Positions 14,846 through 23,629 of a DNA stretch of 58,536 nt are shown here, piece by piece. The position numbers and the translations under genes were made by a program. Below the pieces are notes generated by a model. The model saw only the letters and a list, made by a program, of their open reading frames with translations, did not search any database and had not been told where the DNA came from. This stretch comes from Oscillospiraceae bacterium (GTDB lineage Bacteria; Bacillota; Clostridia; Oscillospirales; Oscillospiraceae). Within the stretch, counting starts at the first letter, position 1; every line of letters starts with the position of its first letter. Where the stretch lies: assembly GCA_018385135.1 (NCBI GenBank), contig JAHAWY010000054.1:1-58536 (forward strand), read 5' to 3'.

Positions 14846-17257
14846 ATGAAATACGATTTTACAGCAATCGAGAAAAAATGGCAGAAGCGCTGGATGGAAG
14901 AAAAGTGCTATGCCGCAGTAAACGGCAGCGATAAGCCAAAGTTTTACGGGCTTATCGAGTTTCCCTATCCATCGGGACAGGGACTGCACGTTGGTCATCC
15001 CCGCCCCTACACGGCGTTGGACATAATTGCAAGAAAAAGGCGTATGCAGGGCTATAACGTCCTGTTTCCGATAGGCTACGATGCTTTCGGACTGCCGACG
15101 GAAAACTATGCAATAAAGAACCATATGCACCCGCGCACTGTAACTGAGACAAACATAAAGCGCTTTACAGAGCAGCTTCAGATGCTCGGCTTCTCCTTCG
15201 ACTGGGATCGCGTTGTCGATACCACCGATCCCGAATATTACAAGTGGACACAATGGATTTTCCTCAAGCTCTTTGAAAAGGGACTGGCATATAAAACCTC
15301 CATGCCTGTAAACTGGTGCACCTCCTGTAAATGCGTGCTGGCAAATGAGGAGGTCGTAAATGGCGTTTGCGAGCGCTGTGGCTCGGAGGTGGTGCGCCGC
15401 GAAAAGAGTCAGTGGATGCTGAAAATAACCGAATATGCTCAGCGCCTCATCGACGATTTGGACGAGGTGGACTTTATTGAGCGTGTAAAGATTCAGCAGC
15501 GCAACTGGATAGGTCGCTCCACCGGCGCGGAAGTTGACTTTACCACGACCACCGGTGATGTGCTTACCGTTTTCACCACCAGACCCGACACGCTTTTCGG
15601 TGCTACTTACATGGTTATGGCACCTGAGCACGCCTTAATTGAAAAGTGGGCTGATAAGCTTGAAAACCTTGACGCGGTGCGTGAATATCAGGCGGCGGCG
15701 GCGAGAAAGTCGGACTTTGAGCGCACCGAGCTTCAGAAGGATAAGACCGGTGTGAGACTTCAGGGCGTTGCTGCTGTCAACCCCGTAACAAGCACGGAGA
15801 TCCCTATCTTCATTTCCGATTATGTTCTTGCAAGCTACGGCACCGGCGCAATCATGGCGGTTCCGGGTCACGATACGCGCGACTGGGAGTTTGCCAAGGA
15901 ATTCGGACTTCCGATAATCGAGGTCGTCAAGGGCGGCGATGTTGAAAAGGAAGCCTTTACAGACTGCGCAACGGGCATTATGACCAACTCCGGCTTTCTC
16001 AACGGACTTAGCGTTGACGAGGCAAAGAAAAAGATAACCGAGTGGCTTACAGAAAAGAAGCTCGGTCACGAAAAGGTCAACTACAAGCTGCGCGACTGGG
16101 TGTTCTCTCGCCAGCGCTATTGGGGCGAGCCTATTCCCCTTGTTTACTGCGAAAAGTGCGGCTGGGTAGCAATTCCCGAAAGCGAGCTGCCGCTGCGGCT
16201 GCCCGATGTTGAGAGCTACGAAACCACGGATGACGGCGAGAGCCCCCTGTCCAAGATGACCGATTGGGTAAATACCACCTGCCCGCACTGCGGCGGTCCT
16301 GCCAAGCGCGAGACGGATACAATGCCCCAATGGGCAGGCTCAAGCTGGTATTATCTGCGCTATATGGATCCTCACAACCCCGATGCGCTCGTCGGCGAGG
16401 ACGCGATCAAATACTGGCATCAGGTAGACTGGTACAACGGCGGTATGGAGCATACCACGCTTCACCTGCTTTACAGCCGTTTCTGGCACAAATTCCTTTA
16501 TGATATCGGCGTAGTTCCCACCAAAGAGCCTTACATGAAGCGCACAAGCCACGGCATGATACTCGGCGAGGGCGGCGAGAAGATGAGCAAGTCGCGCGGC
16601 AATGTTGTCAACCCGAACGACATTGTTGACGAATACGGTGCGGATACGCTCAGACTCTACATCATGTTCATCGGCGACTTTGAAAAGGCTGTTCCCTGGT
16701 CGAGCACCGCCGTTAAGGGCTGCAAGCGCTTCCTTGACCGCATCTGGAATCTTGCCGAAAACCGTCTTGAGGGCGAGGAATATTCCAAGGCAAACGAGAG
16801 CGAGATACACAAGGCTATCAAGAAGGTCGGTGAGGACATTGAAAACATGAAGTTCAACACCGCCATCGCAACGCTTATGTCGCTCGTAAACGTATTTTAT
16901 GAGAATAAACCCAGCAGGGGCGATATAAAAACCTTCCTAATCCTGCTGTCTCCCTTTGCTCCGCATATAGCAGACGAGCTTTGGGAGCATCAGGGCTTCG
17001 AGGGTATGGCAAACGCTCAGCCCTGGCCGGCATACGACGAAAGCAAAACCGTTGACGCGGAAAAAGAAATTGCCGTTCAGGTGGGCGGCAAGCTAAAGAC
17101 AACAGTTGTTGTCCCCGTGGATGCCGACGATGAAACGGTCAAATCCATCGCCTGCGCGGATGAGAAGATCCGGAAGATACTTACCGGCATGGAGATCGTT
17201 AAGACCATTGTTGTTAAAAACAAGCTGATAAACCTTATCATTAAGCCTAAGCAATAA
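14846..17257 (+). CDS. leuS: Leucyl-tRNA synthetase
   Basis: Class I aminoacyl-tRNA synthetase (803 aa) charging tRNA-Leu. The start at ATG 14846 lies 8 bases after AAAGGAAG; an in-frame TTG three codons upstream is less likely. HIGH motif HVGH at residues 48-51, inside [15 protein letters not shown], and KMSKS at about 579-583. Two Cys-x-x-Cys knuckles near 158-177 (CTSCKC...CERCGS) form the zinc domain. The editing CP1 domain includes the [14 protein letters not shown] threonine-rich stretch. The second pair CEKCG and CPHCGG precedes the catalytic-domain return [16 protein letters not shown]. Complete. Confidence 0.98.
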   Translation: MKYDFTAIEKKWQKRWMEEKCYAAVNGSDKPKFYGLIEFPYPSGQGLHVGHPRPYTALDIIARKRRMQGYNVLFPIGYDAFGLPTENYAIKNHMHPRTVTETNIKRFTEQLQMLGFSFDWDRVVDTTDPEYYKWTQWIFLKLFEKGLAYKTSMPVNWCTSCKCVLANEEVVNGVCERCGSEVVRREKSQWMLKITEYAQRLIDDLDEVDFIERVKIQQRNWIGRSTGAEVDFTTTTGDVLTVFTTRPDTLFGATYMVMAPEHALIEKWADKLENLDAVREYQAAAARKSDFERTELQKDKTGVRLQGVAAVNPVTSTEIPIFISDYVLASYGTGAIMAVPGHDTRDWEFAKEFGLPIIEVVKGGDVEKEAFTDCATGIMTNSGFLNGLSVDEAKKKITEWLTEKKLGHEKVNYKLRDWVFSRQRYWGEPIPLVYCEKCGWVAIPESELPLRLPDVESYETTDDGESPLSKMTDWVNTTCPHCGGPAKRETDTMPQWAGSSWYYLRYMDPHNPDALVGEDAIKYWHQVDWYNGGMEHTTLHLLYSRFWHKFLYDIGVVPTKEPYMKRTSHGMILGEGGEKMSKSRGNVVNPNDIVDEYGADTLRLYIMFIGDFEKAVPWSSTAVKGCKRFLDRIWNLAENRLEGEEYSKANESEIHKAIKKVGEDIENMKFNTAIATLMSLVNVFYENKPSRGDIKTFLILLSPFAPHIADELWEHQGFEGMANAQPWPAYDESKTVDAEKEIAVQVGGKLKTTVVVPVDADDETVKSIACADEKIRKILTGMEIVKTIVVKNKLINLIIKPKQ

Positions 17258-17272
17258 GCTTTTGCTAATAGA

Positions 17273-17315
17273 AAAGGGACGTTTTCCTTCCGTACAGGAA
17301 GAAAAACGTCCCTTT
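17273..17315. terminator. Bidirectional terminator between leuS and trxB
   Basis: Arms 17273-17291 and 17297-17315 carry AAAGGGACGTTTT paired with its complement plus CCTTCC/GGAAG, with T/A-rich flanks on both sides. It separates convergent genes. Confidence 0.85.
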
Positions 17316-17336
17316 CTATTTATTACCTTTTGAGCA

Positions 17337-18251
17337 TCAGTTGTTGTCGATGTATTTGCAGGCTGCCAAGGCTGCAACCGAGCCGTCGGCGGTCGCCGTG
17401 GTAAGCTGGCGAACGCTTTTTGTGCGGCAGTCGCCCGCGACGAAAACACCGGGTGTCTTTGTTAAGCATCTCTCGTCAGAGTCAAGATAGCCAAAGGAGT
17501 CAAGCTCGGCAAGGTTTCTGAAAGGCTCATTTTCGGGGATAAGCCCGATGGCAACGAACATTCCGTCGCAGGAAAGCTCGCTTGTCTCGCCGGAGGTCTC
17601 GTTTTTAAGAGCAATGCCGCGAAGCTCGCCGTTTTCGGTTTTAAGCGCTGTTACAACAGTGCCCATTATCGCGCGGACATTCTCGCGCGCGAGAAGCTTT
17701 TCAGCGAGTGCCGCCTCACCCGTAAAGCGGTCAAGGTTTTGAATGAGAATAACCTCCTTGCAGCTATCGGCGAGAAGTGACGCCTCCTGCAAAGCGGAGT
17801 TTCCGCCGCCGACAACGGCAACGGTTTGATTGGAATAGAAATCGCCGTCGCATACGGCACAGAAGCTTATGCCGTTTCCCACCAGCTCGTACTCGCCCTC
17901 CAGCCCGAGCATACGGTGCTTAACGCCTGTGGCGATGATGATAGCCTTTGCCTCAAACTCAGCGCCGTCCTCGGTGAAAACCCGCTTTGTTGCACCATCA
18001 TCTTTTATCTCCGTAACTGTGTCTGACTCAATATCGGCACCATGAGTCATGATCTGGTCGAGCAGCGCGTCTGCGAATTCGTTGCCGCTCATTTGCAGAG
18101 TTCCGGGAAAGTTTTCCACCTTGGGGGAGTAGCTTATCTGCCCGCCAAATCCGCCCTTTTCGATGACCAAAACAGTCTTTTTGTTGCGCAGTGCATACAG
18201 CGCCGCTGTCATTCCGGCGGGACCGCCGCCGATTACGATTATGTCGTACAT
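17337..18251 (-). CDS. trxB: Thioredoxin reductase
   Basis: NADPH-dependent flavoprotein (304 aa) that reduces thioredoxin-type dithiols. The start at ATG 18251 gives MYDIIVIGGGPAG; the TTG six codons upstream would run into the ribosome site. FAD-binding GGGPAG at 8-13, the redox-active CAVC at residues 131-134, the NADPH motif GGGNSALQEA at about 148-157, and the C-terminal FAD motif GVFVAGDCR with RQLTTATADG. It lies 72 bases downstream of nrdD on the same strand, with a hairpin between. No free thioredoxin gene is nearby, so the redoxin domain fused to NrdD is a plausible partner. Confidence 0.95.
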   Translation of the reverse strand: MYDIIVIGGGPAGMTAALYALRNKKTVLVIEKGGFGGQISYSPKVENFPGTLQMSGNEFADALLDQIMTHGADIESDTVTEIKDDGATKRVFTEDGAEFEAKAIIIATGVKHRMLGLEGEYELVGNGISFCAVCDGDFYSNQTVAVVGGGNSALQEASLLADSCKEVILIQNLDRFTGEAALAEKLLARENVRAIMGTVVTALKTENGELRGIALKNETSGETSELSCDGMFVAIGLIPENEPFRNLAELDSFGYLDSDERCLTKTPGVFVAGDCRTKSVRQLTTATADGSVAALAACKYIDNN

Positions 18252-18281
18252 TTTGCTCTCTCTTTTCAAATTAAAAATAAA

Positions 18282-18315
18282 ATCGAGGTCGAGCCGCTAA
18301 GAACCCGACCTCGAT
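18282..18315 (-). terminator. Hairpin between nrdD and trxB
   Basis: ATCGAGGTCG (18306-18315 on the minus strand) pairs with CGACCTCGAT (18282-18291), followed by TTTATTTTT. It should stop or reduce nrdD transcription into trxB. Confidence 0.75.
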
Positions 18316-18323
18316 CATTGCGC

Positions 18324-20708
18324 TTATTGAGCCTGCGCGGACAGGAATTTTTTGATTTCGGGAACGCCGTAATACTTCATTGTCGCGTCGCCGCTGTTTA
18401 CTATGAGCGTGGGCGCGCCCTTGATGCCGAATTGGCTGACAAGTTCGGGGTTTTCTTCGGCTATAAGCTTTTCAAAGGCAAAATCCGCTTTGGACATCAG
18501 CGACTCGGCAACTCGGCAGTTCGGGCAGGTCGTGCGGGTGAATAGAATAGTTCTGCCGACACCGATATCGGCGCTTTCAACAGGCGCTGCGGGTGCTTGC
18601 GCGCAGCAGTCATCAAAATGGTGCTCGCGGACGATGGAGGTGACGGGATTATAGAGCTTACGCTCTTTAAACTCCTGCGTTTTGCCCTCATTCCAGTTTT
18701 GAACGGGACGGTAATAGCCGGTGATGCGGCTGTAAACCTCGGTAGGCTCGCCGCAATCGGGGCAGGTGTGCTTCTCGCCTACAATATAGCCGTGGTTTTT
18801 GCAGACCGAGTAGGTGGGGGAGACGGTGTAATAGGGGAGACGGTTGTTCTCTGCAATCTTGCGAACGAGGTTTGCAGCCGCCTTCCAATCCGGCAGCTTT
18901 TCGCCAAGGAAAGCGTGGAATACTGTGCCGGAGGTGTAGAGGGTTTGCAGCTCGTCCTGAATCTCAAGCGCCTCGAAAACGTCGTCAGTGTAGCCGACGG
19001 GGAGGTGAGAGCTGTTGGTGTAATAGGGAGTTCCGCCATCCTTTGCAGCGGTAATGATGTTGGGATAGCGCGAAACATCGTGCTTTGCAAGACGGTAGGT
19101 GGTTGACTCTGCGGGAGTAGCCTCAAGGTTAAAGAGCGCGCCGTACTGCTCCTGATAATCCATAAGCTTTTCGCGCATATGGTTGAGAACATCCTTTGCA
19201 AACTGAAGTCCATTTTCACTGGAGATATCGTCTTTTACCCATTTTGCGTTAAGGCAGGCTTCGTTCATGCCTATAAGACCGATTGTGGAGAAGTGGTTGT
19301 CAAAGGTGCCGAGATAGCGCTTGGTGTAGGGGTAAAGACCTTCGTTGAGCAGGCGGGTGATGATGGTTCGCTTGGTGTCGAGACTGCGGGCGGCAACATC
19401 CATCATGTGGTCAAGACGCTTGTAGAAATCCGCCTCGTTTTCCGCCAGATATGCGATGCGGGGAATATTTATGGTCACGACGCCGACAGAGCCGGTGCTC
19501 TCGCCGCTTCCGAAAAAGCCGCCGGATTTTTTGCGCAGCTCGCGCAGGTCAAGGCGCAGACGGCAGCACATGGAGCGAACGTCCGAGGGCTCCATATCGG
19601 AGTTGATGTAGTTGGAGAAATAGGGAGTGCCGTACTTTGCGGTCATCTCAAAGAGAAGCTTGTTGTTTTCGGTTTCAGACCAGTCAAAGTCGCGGGTGAT
19701 GGAGTAGGTGGGGATGGGATACTGGAAGCCGCGACCGTTGGCGTCGCCCTCTATCATAATTTCGATGAACGCCTTGTTTACCATGTCCATCTCTTTTTTG
19801 CAGTCGCGGTAGCAGAAATCCATTTCCTTGCCGCCGACGATGCAGGGCATATCGGCGAGATCCGCGGGAACAGTCCAGTCCAGAGTGATGTTGGAGAAGG
19901 GGGCTTGCGTACCCCAGCGGCTGGGGGTGTTAACGCCATATACGAAAGACTGAACGCACTGCTTTACTTCCTTATAGGAAAGATTATCGACCTTGACAAA
20001 GGGGGCAAGATAGGTGTCAAAGGAGGAGAAGGCCTGAGCGCCGGCCCATTCGTTCTGCATGATGCCGAGGAAGTTGACCATCTGATTGCAGAGCGTGGAA
20101 AGGTGGCTTGCAGGGGAGGAGGTTATCTTTCCGGGAATGCCGCCGAGACCCTCGGCGATGAGCTGACGCAGACTCCAGCCTGCGCAGTAGCCGGTGAGCA
20201 TGGACAGGTCGTGCAGATGTATGTCCGCGTTGCGGTGAGCGGAGGCGATCTCCTCGTCGTATATCTCGGAAAGCCAGTAGTTGGCGGTGATAGCGCCGGA
20301 GTTCGACAAAATCAGACCTCCGACAGAGTAAGTAACAGTGGAGTTTTCCTTGACGCGCCAGTCAGTAACATGAACATAGCTGTCAACAAGCTCCTTGTAG
20401 TCAAGAATGGTGGACTTCATGTTGCGGATTTTCTCGCGCTGCTTGCGGTAAAGAATGTATGCCTTGGCGATATCGGAATAGCCTGCCTGCACCAGAACGG
20501 ATTCTACGCTGTCTTGAATGTCCTCAACGCCGATAAGCCCGTCTTTGATCTTGCTTTCGTAATCGGCGGTGACTTTCAAGGCGAGAAGATCAATGATGTC
20601 AGGCGTAAACTGCTTGTTTTGTGCCTCAAATGCCTTTGTTATTGCAACGCTGATTTTAGACAAATTAAAATCGCATACCTTGCCGTCGCGCTTGACTACT
20701 TTATACAT
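18324..20708 (-). CDS. nrdD: Anaerobic ribonucleoside-triphosphate reductase with fused C-terminal redoxin domain
   Basis: Class III (glycyl-radical) ribonucleotide reductase making dNTPs without oxygen. The 794-aa chain starts at ATG 20708, 7 bases after GGAGGT. Residues 1-90 are an ATP-cone (MYKVVKRDGKVCDFNLSKI). The central barrel includes HNADIHLHDL-like metal/substrate residues and the loop RGFQYPIPTYSITRDFDW. Four cysteines in CKNHGYIVG...CPDCG form the zinc site. RITGYYRPVQNW near 661-672 carries the radical glycine (about Gly664). After a linker (DDCCAQAPAAP) comes an extra domain of about 77 residues: GRTILFTRTTCPNCRVAE, then GIKGAPTLIV, which is a glutaredoxin/thioredoxin fold with active site CPNC at about 728-731. 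Formate-dependent enzymes lack this; redoxin-dependent class III enzymes are known, so the tail is likely the reductant. Confidence 0.96.
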   Translation of the reverse strand: MYKVVKRDGKVCDFNLSKISVAITKAFEAQNKQFTPDIIDLLALKVTADYESKIKDGLIGVEDIQDSVESVLVQAGYSDIAKAYILYRKQREKIRNMKSTILDYKELVDSYVHVTDWRVKENSTVTYSVGGLILSNSGAITANYWLSEIYDEEIASAHRNADIHLHDLSMLTGYCAGWSLRQLIAEGLGGIPGKITSSPASHLSTLCNQMVNFLGIMQNEWAGAQAFSSFDTYLAPFVKVDNLSYKEVKQCVQSFVYGVNTPSRWGTQAPFSNITLDWTVPADLADMPCIVGGKEMDFCYRDCKKEMDMVNKAFIEIMIEGDANGRGFQYPIPTYSITRDFDWSETENNKLLFEMTAKYGTPYFSNYINSDMEPSDVRSMCCRLRLDLRELRKKSGGFFGSGESTGSVGVVTINIPRIAYLAENEADFYKRLDHMMDVAARSLDTKRTIITRLLNEGLYPYTKRYLGTFDNHFSTIGLIGMNEACLNAKWVKDDISSENGLQFAKDVLNHMREKLMDYQEQYGALFNLEATPAESTTYRLAKHDVSRYPNIITAAKDGGTPYYTNSSHLPVGYTDDVFEALEIQDELQTLYTSGTVFHAFLGEKLPDWKAAANLVRKIAENNRLPYYTVSPTYSVCKNHGYIVGEKHTCPDCGEPTEVYSRITGYYRPVQNWNEGKTQEFKERKLYNPVTSIVREHHFDDCCAQAPAAPVESADIGVGRTILFTRTTCPNCRVAESLMSKADFAFEKLIAEENPELVSQFGIKGAPTLIVNSGDATMKYYGVPEIKKFLSAQAQ

Positions 20709-20736
20709 TCTTGTGACCTCCATGCCGAAAATTATT

Positions 20737-20749
20737 TATATCTTGTTAT
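20737..20749 (-). promoter_or_regulatory. 13-bp motif in the nrdD leader, repeated upstream of nrdG
   Basis: TATATCTTGTTAT (plus-strand reading) occurs here in the nrdD leader and identically at 21705-21717 upstream of nrdG. A second TTGTTATATA-like element follows in both leaders. Possible common regulatory element; the binding factor is unknown. Confidence 0.4.
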
Positions 20750-20838
20750 GCAGAGTTGTTATATATGTGCCTGTGCCGCGGGGGGTTCAACCGCCGGCAG
20801 CAGAGGAAAACAGCTTTTTCCACTGTCTGACTGAAATA

Positions 20839-20867
20839 TATTCTAACACATATGTTGTGCTTGTCAA
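20839..20867 (-). promoter_or_regulatory. nrdD promoter
   Basis: Minus-strand TTGACA (20862-20867), 17-bp spacer, AGAATA (20839-20844). This leaves a leader of about 125 bases before the nrdD start. Confidence 0.75.
20845..20860 (-). promoter_or_regulatory. Degenerate NrdR-box-like palindrome in the nrdD promoter spacer
   Basis: AACACATATGTTGTGC, centred 43 bp from the better box at 20888-20903. It fills the -35/-10 spacer, so occupancy would block transcription. It is a poorer match: one half-site lacks a base relative to the consensus. Confidence 0.45.
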
Positions 20868-20887
20868 GGGGTAAACTAAACAACAAA

Positions 20888-20903
20888 ACACTAAATATTG
20901 TGG
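20888..20903. promoter_or_regulatory. NrdR box upstream of nrdD
   Basis: ACACTAAATATTGTGG matches the 16-bp consensus recognised by the ribonucleotide-reductase repressor NrdR (acaCwAtATaTwGtgt) at 14 positions. It lies about 20 bp upstream of the -35 box and just inside the nrdD side of the nrdG stop. Tandem boxes are the rule for NrdR-regulated nrd promoters. Confidence 0.6.
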
Positions 20904-20910
20904 TACGCTG

Positions 20911-21618
20911 CTAACCGCGGATACTAACGGACGGAATGTGTCCGGACAGGATATCACGAAAGCGTTCAATATCGCTACGGTTTAGCGTACCCAAAAATCC
21001 CTCGTGATTTCCGTCAAATCCTACAAGGCTGCCGGAGTCGATAAAGCTTTGTAAAAAATATTGATTTGCGCCGTGCAGCAGTTCACCGATTTTTTCCATA
21101 TCCTCAGCCGTGTGAAGACCCTCTGCCAGAGTTGTGCGAAACTCATAGGGTGTGCTTCCGTTCATCAAAAGCTTGGCACTTTCAAAAACCGGCGCGGGGT
21201 CAAAGCCCTCAATGCCAACGGTGAGCGCGTATTTTTCCGGAGAGTTTTTGATATCCATAGCAACATAGTCAATAATCCCCTTATCCAAAAGCCTGCGCAG
21301 CCTGTCGGGAAAGCAGCCGTTGGTATCCAGCTTGACGAGAAAGCCGAGGTCTTTGATTTTTAGGATAAAAGACTCCAAATCCTTTTGCAGCAGTGGCTCG
21401 CCGCCGGTGATGCAAACACCGTCAAGCTTGCCTGCGCGATTATTTAAAAAGGTAAACAGCTCCTCCTCGGAAATAACGGGGCTTTCCGAGACGCGGGTGA
21501 CGAGCAGCGCGTTGTGGCAAAACGGGCAGCGCAGATTGCAGCCGCCTGTGAATATGGTTGCCGCGAGCTTTCCTGGGTAATCAAGAAGTGAGAGCTTTTG
21601 CAGTCCGCATATGAGCAT
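20911..21618 (-). CDS. nrdG: Anaerobic RNR-activating radical SAM protein
   Basis: Radical S-adenosylmethionine enzyme (235 aa) that installs the glycyl radical on NrdD. Start ATG 21618 follows GGGAGGTCACATT. The cluster motif is CNLRCPFC, Cys27, Cys31 and Cys34 (CxxxCxxC), within IFTGGCNLRCPFCHN. SAM-binding residues lie in DGVCITGGEPLLQKDL, and DTNGCFPDRL and DYVAMDIKNSPEKY complete the barrel. It is upstream of nrdD on the same strand; nrdD also has its own promoter. The form resembles the longer NrdG2-like activators rather than the 155-aa enterobacterial NrdG. Confidence 0.93.
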   Translation of the reverse strand: MLICGLQKLSLLDYPGKLAATIFTGGCNLRCPFCHNALLVTRVSESPVISEEELFTFLNNRAGKLDGVCITGGEPLLQKDLESFILKIKDLGFLVKLDTNGCFPDRLRRLLDKGIIDYVAMDIKNSPEKYALTVGIEGFDPAPVFESAKLLMNGSTPYEFRTTLAEGLHTAEDMEKIGELLHGANQYFLQSFIDSGSLVGFDGNHEGFLGTLNRSDIERFRDILSGHIPSVSIRG

Positions 21619-21773
21619 AATGTGACCTCCCGGCGGCATTATCGCCGCTTAGACATTGTATAGGAGCGCGCGGAGAATAACAAGAGGCAAAACAACCAAA
21701 ATCATATATCTTGTTATATACATATGGATATAGCGTTTATAAAACCCAAGATGTTGTGCGTGCTTGATAAAAA

Positions 21774-21796
21774 GACCGTTCCTGCCCGGAACGGTC
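21774..21796 (-). terminator. Terminator of the glycosyltransferase gene
   Basis: GACCGTTCC and GGAACGGTC form a perfect 9-bp stem with a 5-base loop, followed on the minus strand by TTTTT. It overlaps the gap directly after the glycosyltransferase stop. Confidence 0.9.
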
Positions 21797-21801
21797 CTAA
21801 G

Positions 21802-22770
21802 CTATTCAACTATGCACTCTATGAAATATGGGGGGCGGTGCTTCGTTTCCAGATATATCTTGCCCGCGTATTCTCCGACTATTCCTATGCTGATGAGGAT
21901 AAGCCCGCCAAGCAGCAGCATAACCAGCAAAAGCGTTTTCCAGCCGGTGAAGGCTATGCCCACGGCGCTTTGCACGATAAAAACAATAAGCAGCACCAGA
22001 CAGGCGAGAAGGGCGGCTGCGCCCGCTCGGAAAATGGCGCGCAGGGGCTTGACCGAGAGTGAGGTCACTCCCTCCTCTGCGAGATCGAGCATTTTTTTAA
22101 GCGGGTATTTGCTCTCGCCCGCGATGCGTTCGCCGCGCTCATATTCCACAACGTCTGTTTTATAGCCGAGCATAGGCACAATGCCGCGCAGAAAGAGATT
22201 GACCTCGCCATAGTTTGAGAGCGCTTCAAGCGCGGTTTTGCTCATCATGCGGTAGTCCGCGTGGTTATAAACGATTTCACCGCCGAGAGTGGAGAGAAGC
22301 TTGTAGTAGCCCTCGGCAGTTGCGCGCTTAAAGAAGCTGTCATTCTCGCGGGAGGAGCGAACGCCGTATACGATTTCGCAGCCATCCTTATATTTGGCGA
22401 TCATTTCGTCCATCGCGTCGATATCGTCCTGCAAATCAGCGTCCATGGAGATCGTAAAGTCACAGCGAAAGCGCGCGGTCATAAGACCGGCAAGCAGGGC
22501 ATTTTGATGCCCGCGGTTACGCGACAGCTTAACGCCGCAAAAAAGCCTGTCCGCATTGTGCAGAGCATTTATCATCTCCCATGTGCGGTCGGCAGAGCCG
22601 TCGTCTATGAGCATAACACGACTGCTGTCAGAGATGGTTCCGTCACTGATCAGCTCGTTCATTTTTTCGCGCAGACGCTTAACGGTTTCAGGCAGCGCTT
22701 CCTCCTCGTTATAGCAGGGAATGACTACATATAGGGTGCTGCCGCGATTGCTGGAATTTAATGTGTCCAA
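21802..22770 (-). CDS. GT2-family membrane glycosyltransferase (GtrB/DPM1-like)
   Basis: A 322-aa enzyme that would move a sugar from UDP-sugar to undecaprenyl phosphate for wall or surface polymers. The start is a TTG at 22770: GAAAGGAG lies 6 bases upstream and no better start exists; the preceding TTG would sit before the ribosome site. The GT-A domain has VVIPCYNEEEALPETV, DDGSADRTWEMI and ISMDADLQDD, in which the Asp residues bind metal and nucleotide, then GVRSSREND and FLRGIVPMLGYK. Two membrane helices near residues 240-262 and 272-300 anchor it. The acceptor and sugar cannot be read from sequence. Confidence 0.92.
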   Translation of the reverse strand: MDTLNSSNRGSTLYVVIPCYNEEEALPETVKRLREKMNELISDGTISDSSRVMLIDDGSADRTWEMINALHNADRLFCGVKLSRNRGHQNALLAGLMTARFRCDFTISMDADLQDDIDAMDEMIAKYKDGCEIVYGVRSSRENDSFFKRATAEGYYKLLSTLGGEIVYNHADYRMMSKTALEALSNYGEVNLFLRGIVPMLGYKTDVVEYERGERIAGESKYPLKKMLDLAEEGVTSLSVKPLRAIFRAGAAALLACLVLLIVFIVQSAVGIAFTGWKTLLLVMLLLGGLILISIGIVGEYAGKIYLETKHRPPYFIECIVE

Positions 22771-22787
22771 GGTGCGCTCCTTTCGCA

Positions 22788-22817
22788 AATAGTATTGTAA
22801 AAAAGGACAATACTATT
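22788..22817. promoter_or_regulatory. Perfect 11-bp inverted repeat upstream of the glycosyltransferase
   Basis: AATAGTATTGT (22788-22798) and ACAATACTATT (22807-22817) are exact complements around an 8-nt spacer, ending 18 bases before the TTG start. It is AT-rich and lacks a T tract, so it looks more like an operator or an RNA hairpin near the ribosome site than a terminator. Confidence 0.55.
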
Positions 22818-22901
22818 ATTGTATACCGCAGTAGGAAATAAACCACGCCCATTATAATGCGTTTAACGGGAAAATGCAACCAATAGGTAGATATAGGGAA
22901 C

Positions 22902-22936
22902 AAATGTATGCTTTGATACGGTCGTCCCATACATTT
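22902..22936. repeat. Inverted repeat in the glycosyltransferase-trmL gap
   Basis: AAATGTATG (22902-22910) and CATACATTT (22928-22936) are exact complements, 17-nt loop. The rest of the 344-base gap holds no gene that I can see. Confidence 0.5.
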
Positions 22937-23012
22937 TTGATGTTTCAATTCTGTGATTTTCAACAAGTTTAATAAAAATGAAGCATTTGTTTGATTCTCT
23001 CCCCATTTTAAG

Positions 23013-23041
23013 TTGAAATATCAATTATTTAGGGCTACAAT
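23013..23041 (+). promoter_or_regulatory. Promoter of trmL / glycolytic cluster
   Basis: TTGAAA (23013-23018), 17-bp spacer, TACAAT (23036-23041). It puts the transcript start near 23048, which rules out the earlier in-frame starts of trmL. Confidence 0.7.
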
Positions 23042-23114
23042 GTATGCGAAAGCCGAGGAACAAGGCAAAGTGCGTTCGGAGGCGTTTTCACTTTTTCTAA
23101 CGAGGGCTGCGCAA

Positions 23115-23615
23115 ATGATTGATATCATTTTAGTTGAGCCGGAAATACCAGCGAACACGGGCAATATTTCCAGGACCTGCGCGGTTACGGGCGCGAGGCT
23201 CCACCTTATCGAGCCTCTGGGCTTTGACATTTCGGACAAAGCACTTAAGCGCGCGGGGCTGGATTACTGGGAGTTTCTGGACGTAACGGTATATAAAAGC
23301 CTTGAAGAATACTTTGCAAAAAACGGAGACGACGGACTGTGGCTTGCAACGACGAAAGCTCCCATGAGCTACGACAAGGCAGACCTGACAGGCGACGTCA
23401 AGCTTATGTTCGGCAAGGAAACCGCGGGACTTCCCGAGTATCTCAGAGAGCGCTACCGTGAGCGCTGTATCCGCATCCCCATGAAGGGCGAGGTCAGAAG
23501 CCTTAACCTTTCAAACAGTGTGGCGATTATATGCTACGAGGCACTCCGCCAACAGGGCTTTCCGGGATTATCGGGAGAAGGCTCTATGGCATTAGAACAA
23601 TATGCTGAAGGCTAA
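23115..23615 (+). CDS. trmL: tRNA (cytidine/uridine-34 2'-O) methyltransferase TrmL
   Basis: SPOUT-class methyltransferase (166 aa) that methylates the ribose of the wobble base of certain leucine tRNAs. It begins [21 protein letters not shown], the standard TrmL start, which fixes ATG 23115; earlier in-frame starts lie at or before the likely transcription start. The knot motifs are [11 protein letters not shown] and the [26 protein letters not shown] block that binds S-adenosylmethionine. It ends 14 bases before pgk, so it is probably co-transcribed with glycolytic genes. Confidence 0.93.
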   Translation: MIDIILVEPEIPANTGNISRTCAVTGARLHLIEPLGFDISDKALKRAGLDYWEFLDVTVYKSLEEYFAKNGDDGLWLATTKAPMSYDKADLTGDVKLMFGKETAGLPEYLRERYRERCIRIPMKGEVRSLNLSNSVAIICYEALRQQGFPGLSGEGSMALEQYAEG

Positions 23616-23629
23616 AAACGGAGGTAACT

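Noticed and set aside
19179..20834. A 551-codon plus-strand frame opposite nrdD
   Set aside because: It lies antisense to a gene with full NrdD motifs; GC-skewed codons leave the opposite frame open, and the product has no protein-family signs.
23013..23114. Longer TrmL with an N-terminal extension
   Set aside because: The added residues precede or overlap a good promoter, and family members begin at the 23115 start.
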